Source: Steinernema hermaphroditum
Lineage: Eukaryota > Nematoda > Chromadorea > Rhabditida > Steinernematidae
Length of the DNA stretch: 64,000 bases
Direction of reading: 5' to 3'
Assembly (NCBI GenBank): GCA_030435675.1
Contig: CM059623.1
Coordinates: 10,814,012 to 10,878,011 of the forward strand
The translations under genes and the position numbers were made by a program. This document shows positions 60,581 to 64,000 of the stretch, one piece after another (within the stretch, counting starts at the first letter, position 1; every line of letters begins with the position of its first letter). The notes under the pieces were generated by a model. That model saw only the letters and a list, made by a program, of their open reading frames with translations. It had not been told where the DNA came from and made no database searches.

Positions 60581-63223
60581 ATGACTACATGGGCTGATAT
60601 CAAGAAATTGGCTGCAGACCTGCAACGCGCTCAGTTGGTTGTAGGAGCCAAAAAGTGAGAACTTGGATTACATCTCCTTATTGTTACTCTTCTCTATAGG
60701 CTTTCGGAGCGCAACTGCATCGAATTGGTGCACAAGCTGGCGACGGCGAATGTCATCGACCTCGTTTTCACGACCGATGGAAAAGAATACGTGACGAAGA
60801 AGCATCTCGTCACGGAAATTCGAAACGAGTGTCTAGCCCGTGGCGGACATACACCGATCGGTGATATCGCGGCAGCTCTACGTGTGGAATTTGGGCAAAT
60901 CGAAGCACAAATTGGAGATACCGTTGCTGACGACGAGTTCTTCGTCTGCAGTGGTGAGGTTTTCTCTCGGTAATAGATTCTCTACAGTTATGATAATTTT
61001 TACTGTATGGTTATGGCGTGAGGGTTTTCAAAGCCGGATACAATCGGGACTCTTTTTATTGTCCTCGTGGAATGAAGGCATCTTGTTGTCTCCTAGAAAT
61101 AGTGCACTTTAAACGCCTGTTCGCTGAGGATTTGAACCGGTCATTCACATTTACAATATCGAAATAGAAACAATAACAATTCTCATGATGTCTTACGTGC
61201 TGCTAGAAACATGCCTTTGTTGCAACGCTCTAATGTTATCTCTTGCAGCCGTTATATTCGTGAATTATGTGCGGAAGTCAATTCGAAACTGCAAGAACTT
61301 GGATCTCTATCACTGCAGCATCTGACGAAAACCATGCAAATTCCAACGGAAGTCATCCACAACCATATTCTACCAAATGTTGGATCTACAATTGATGCCA
61401 ATCAGTCAGGAGACACCTTATATGCTTCGGCTTATCTCCGTTCTCAACGGAACACACTTCGAGCAGTCTTGTCGGCAATTACTCGGTATGAGTGAGCTTT
61501 TATAACTGTTACCTGCACTATCATTTTTCAGTGTTACTCCGCTGCCTCGCATCCAGCAGTCTTTAAATGTATCGCCATCATTGTTTTCTTCTCTTTGGAA
61601 TGAGTTGCAAGACGTGAATGCCGTTCCTGGGCGTATTATTGGGAACAAGAACTCGGCGAATGCCCTTTATGTTCCAAACGTCCACGATCGCATGGTTAGA
61701 CAGTGCACGGTCAAGAACTTTCACGAAAATCGAATCGTCAGTAAGGGCTGCTGTCGATTACAGCTAAATGTTCTCGCTTATTGTAGATTTCGATGCTCTG
61801 AAGAAGATGTTTGTTGTCAATCAGCATGATCACTTGAAGCAAGTTTTTCCTGACTTGAACCAGTTGGTGATCTTCCAGAACTTTGCTATTTCTCGTGAAC
61901 TTTGGGAAGAAGTTGAGCAAGCCATAAGCGATGAAATGGCGAAAACGGATTACTGCAATCTGGCCAATGTGTTGCCACCAACAGCGCCCTTTGAAGACGC
62001 TGATATAAAAGTCGCTGGCCAGCTGTTGGTAAAGAAGCATATGGACTGGAAAATCACAGAAACTGGACTTTGTTACGACAAGTGCATTATAAAAAAGATC
62101 GTGAACGAATTGGATGATTTTATCGCGGAGAAGGCTCAAATCGTGGCTTTTGACTACGTAAGACAGCTCCGTCACAAGCCGAAGAAGACGACTGATGACG
62201 ACGACTGTGGTACTAAAGCCACAAGGAAGAAGAAAGGTGGAAAGCAATCGAAGCAGGTCGATGAGCCGAAAGAACATTCTGTGTCTGTCACCATTCCAAT
62301 TGATGAAGTTCAAAAAGAGATAAAGGTGCGCTGCAAACTCCCGGAGGACCTGGTGGACGCCATCGGAGATGAGGTCATGCGCCACGTGCACATTACTTCC
62401 CACCGGAAGGTGGAAGCTGCACTGTTGAACATTCATCAGCACGAGCACGAGATTGAACAGTACGTGTTGAAGACACTCCACGAAAATCGGATCATCGGTA
62501 AGAGCTGCTATAAATTATAAGTTTACGTTGTGGTTTATTGCAGATTTTGGTGTTTTAAAGAAAATGCTTGTTCCTGATCCGCCTGCCTACTTAGTGGAAA
62601 GTCTCCACAATCGAGATTTGGTGATACTCTGGAACTGTGCTGTTTCGTCCGAACTTTGGGGAGAAGTGGAGAAAACCGTAGCTAACGAAGTGGCGAAAGC
62701 TGATTATTGCAATCTCGTCCATGTGATGCCATCGGCTGTACCTTTTGAAGATGTTGATATCAAAGTCGCTGGACAGATGTTGCTTAAGAAGCACACTGAC
62801 TGGGGGATCACAGAAGGCGGGCTCTGTTACGATATCAGAAAAATCGTGAACGGGTTGGATGGCTTCATCGCAGAGAAAGCTGAGGCCATGGCGCCCGATT
62901 ACGTCAAGCAGTTGCGTCAGAAGTCGGAAACAGATTCGAAGAAGGCAGCCGACGACGACAACTGGGATACAAACGCCGAAAAGAAGAAGAAAGGCAAAAA
63001 GCAGAAGGGAGGTAAACAGCCGAAGCCGGTTGAGGTGCCCAAAGAACATTCCATTTCTGTGACAATTCCAATCGATGAAATTCAGAAGGTGTTGAAGTCG
63101 CGGTATAATCTTCCCGAAGAAACAACGGACGCTATTGGAGACGATATCAAGCGCCACGTGGACATTATTTTCAGGCAGAAAGTGGAAGCGGATATGTTAG
63201 GCATAGTTTGTTCAGCACTGTGA
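60581..63223 (+). CDS. ufl-1: E3 UFM1-protein ligase 1 (UFL1) with internal exon duplication, 726 aa
   Basis: Six exons: 60581-60654, 60700-60969, 61249-61485, 61532-61740, 61787-62497 and 62544-63223. UFL1 attaches the ubiquitin-like UFM1 to ribosomal and other ER proteins. The N-terminal part (exons 1-4, about 263 aa) has ADIKKLAADLQRAQLVVGAKK, SERNCIELVHKLATANVIDL, DGKEYVTKKHLVTEIRNECL and the RGG block. Exons 5 and 6 each encode one copy of the central module (FDALKKM ... and FGVLKKM ...), both phase 1 at the start. Each has IPIDE-Q, a Lys-rich linker (KKKKGKKQKGGKQPK) and an AIGDE/DD-RHV helix. The usual C-terminal 350 residues of UFL1 are missing after the second copy. A leader intron ends at TTTTTCAG just before the ATG. 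Confidence 0.92.
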
Positions 63224-63605
63224 TATGTCGTGTGCATCTGTATTTGAGGTAATATAAATGAGAGCAAGGAAGAATTGTGACATCTCTGCTAATCTGGCAG
63301 TTTTTAGTGGTGGATTTCTGCAGATAGAGGGCCTACTGGATATGAGCATTTACGCCCATGTCTGAACAATAATGTATGTCGGGTCGGTTACGGCGATGGA
63401 CTGCTTCCCTCAGCACACTCTGCCAACACATCTCTTCATAATAATGTGAAAAGTGTGAATAGAACAAGAGTGTCAGGTTCAAGTACTGTATTGCAAGATT
63501 CGTGTTTTGTTTTGGTACAACATTAACTTTATAGAACACATCTTTACAATCAACAAAAACGTCCAGACTTGGACACAAATATTTAGGAAATACATAGACA
63601 TAGAT
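63224..63605. other. 3' flank, gene-free
   Basis: Convergent 3' regions of ufl-1 and the truncated gene at the right edge. No AATAAA-anchored gene model could be made for the open frames here. Confidence 0.4.
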
Positions 63606-63612
63606 GGACAGG

Positions 63613-63947
63613 TTAGCAGAGTTTCATCATGCCGCAGAGCGCCTTCGCGGATTTCGACGTTCCGTAGGGGTTGTCCTTCGCCGTGCGGATCTTGTTCGAG
63701 GTCAGATCACGAATGATCACACGACCCGGAGGGGGGCGGCGTACCGCCTCCATCATCGCAGCCGGGAGCGCCGTCACTGCTGGTTTCGTACCGTACTTTC
63801 CCATCATATTGAAATAGGAGCCGACAAGGGTTCGTTCCAACGAGCCTTCGCGATTCAGCTTCTCGTTGCGGTCGTGGAAGAGGCTCCGGAGAACGTGGTC
63901 CGAGTGTGGGGGTGAGGGGAAGTGCGGGATGGGCGTCAGGTCGATCC
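63613..63947 (-). CDS. 3'-terminal exon of an unrecognised gene (truncated by the window)
   Basis: An exon preceded by a TTCTCTTCAG acceptor. It encodes IDLTPIPHFPSPPHSDHVL, a helical stretch (SLFHDRNEKLNREGSLERTL), then MMGKYGTKPAVTALPAAMME and a basic C-terminus ending SAKALCGMMKLC. Upstream exons lie beyond 64000. No domain recognised; the end is Met/Lys-rich. Confidence 0.55.
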
Positions 63948-64000
63948 CTGAAGAGAACGGGACAGTTACGTAATGAAAGTGAGTGCGCTGGGTTACATCG

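Noticed and set aside
1..64000. CRISPR arrays, phage or operon-type defence genes
   Set aside because: No spaced direct repeats, no bacterial ribosome-binding sites, pervasive spliceosomal introns.

Overview
The window looks like gene-dense nuclear DNA from a nematode. Introns are very short (many 38-60 nt), donors are GT(A/G), and acceptors are mostly TTTCAG or TTTTAG. The gene content also fits: ShKT domains, a two-domain C-type lectin, a TTBK-like casein kinase, a fused three-domain dUTPase, a LEV-9/Hikaru-genki-like CCP protein, and a short LIN-12/GLP-1-like receptor. The species cannot be fixed from sequence alone. There is no prokaryotic operon, CRISPR array or phage. Gene models below were assembled by hand by joining exons so that every junction keeps frame; products are family-level calls from recognised motifs, with no database search.

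Layout. 0-6.9 kb: the end of an unknown gene, a decayed gene, a membrane protein, tRNA-Thr, the first of two hydroxyacid oxidase genes (peroxisomal, ending SKL), then repeats and a tRNA-derived SINE. 7-15.6 kb: a Trp-rich ShKT protein made of mini-exons, the second hydroxyacid oxidase gene, two tandem small paralogues, a C-type lectin and dispersed repeats. 15.6-20 kb: fused dUTPase, a four-pass membrane protein, and small minus-strand genes. 20-25 kb: a miniature Notch-like receptor, a PIF/Harbinger-like DNA element carrying a Myb/SANT-like fragment, and a TTBK-like kinase. 25-34 kb: several small single-pass proteins, a Gly/Tyr/Asn-rich secreted protein, an intronless PABP-like two-RRM protein and two uncharacterised genes. 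33.9-36.6 kb: a local duplication holding two UBC13 (UBE2N) genes and a truncated copy of the neighbour gene.

37-47 kb: a PLAT-domain protein, a paralogue of the 11.2 kb gene, a Cys-rich membrane protein with a long repeat-bearing intron, and a 15-exon secreted WAP-CCP-Ig-CCP protein of about 1377 residues. 47-51 kb: a full-length RMI1 homologue, tRNA-Lys, a three-finger (Ly6-like) protein and a 57-residue membrane peptide. 51-64 kb: an Hsp70-like ATPase domain with no substrate-binding domain, an acidic protein with 276-bp repeats carrying SUMO-interaction-like motifs, two AN1 zinc-finger genes (AIRAP/AIRAPL type), a foldback MITE between them, a Ser/Gly-rich protein, UFL1 with an internal exon duplication, and the last exon of an unknown gene.

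Several genes bear on protein quality control and ubiquitin-like pathways: two UBC13, two AN1 proteins, UFL1, an Hsp70-like protein and the SIM-repeat protein. They are on both strands and show no sign of being a cluster. No obviously new multi-gene system was found. The most unusual objects are single genes: the miniature Notch, the one-active-site fused dUTPase, the duplicated-exon UFL1, the mini-exon Trp-rich ShKT protein and the SIM-repeat protein. The two hydroxyacid oxidase genes also show a sharp gene-conversion tract.
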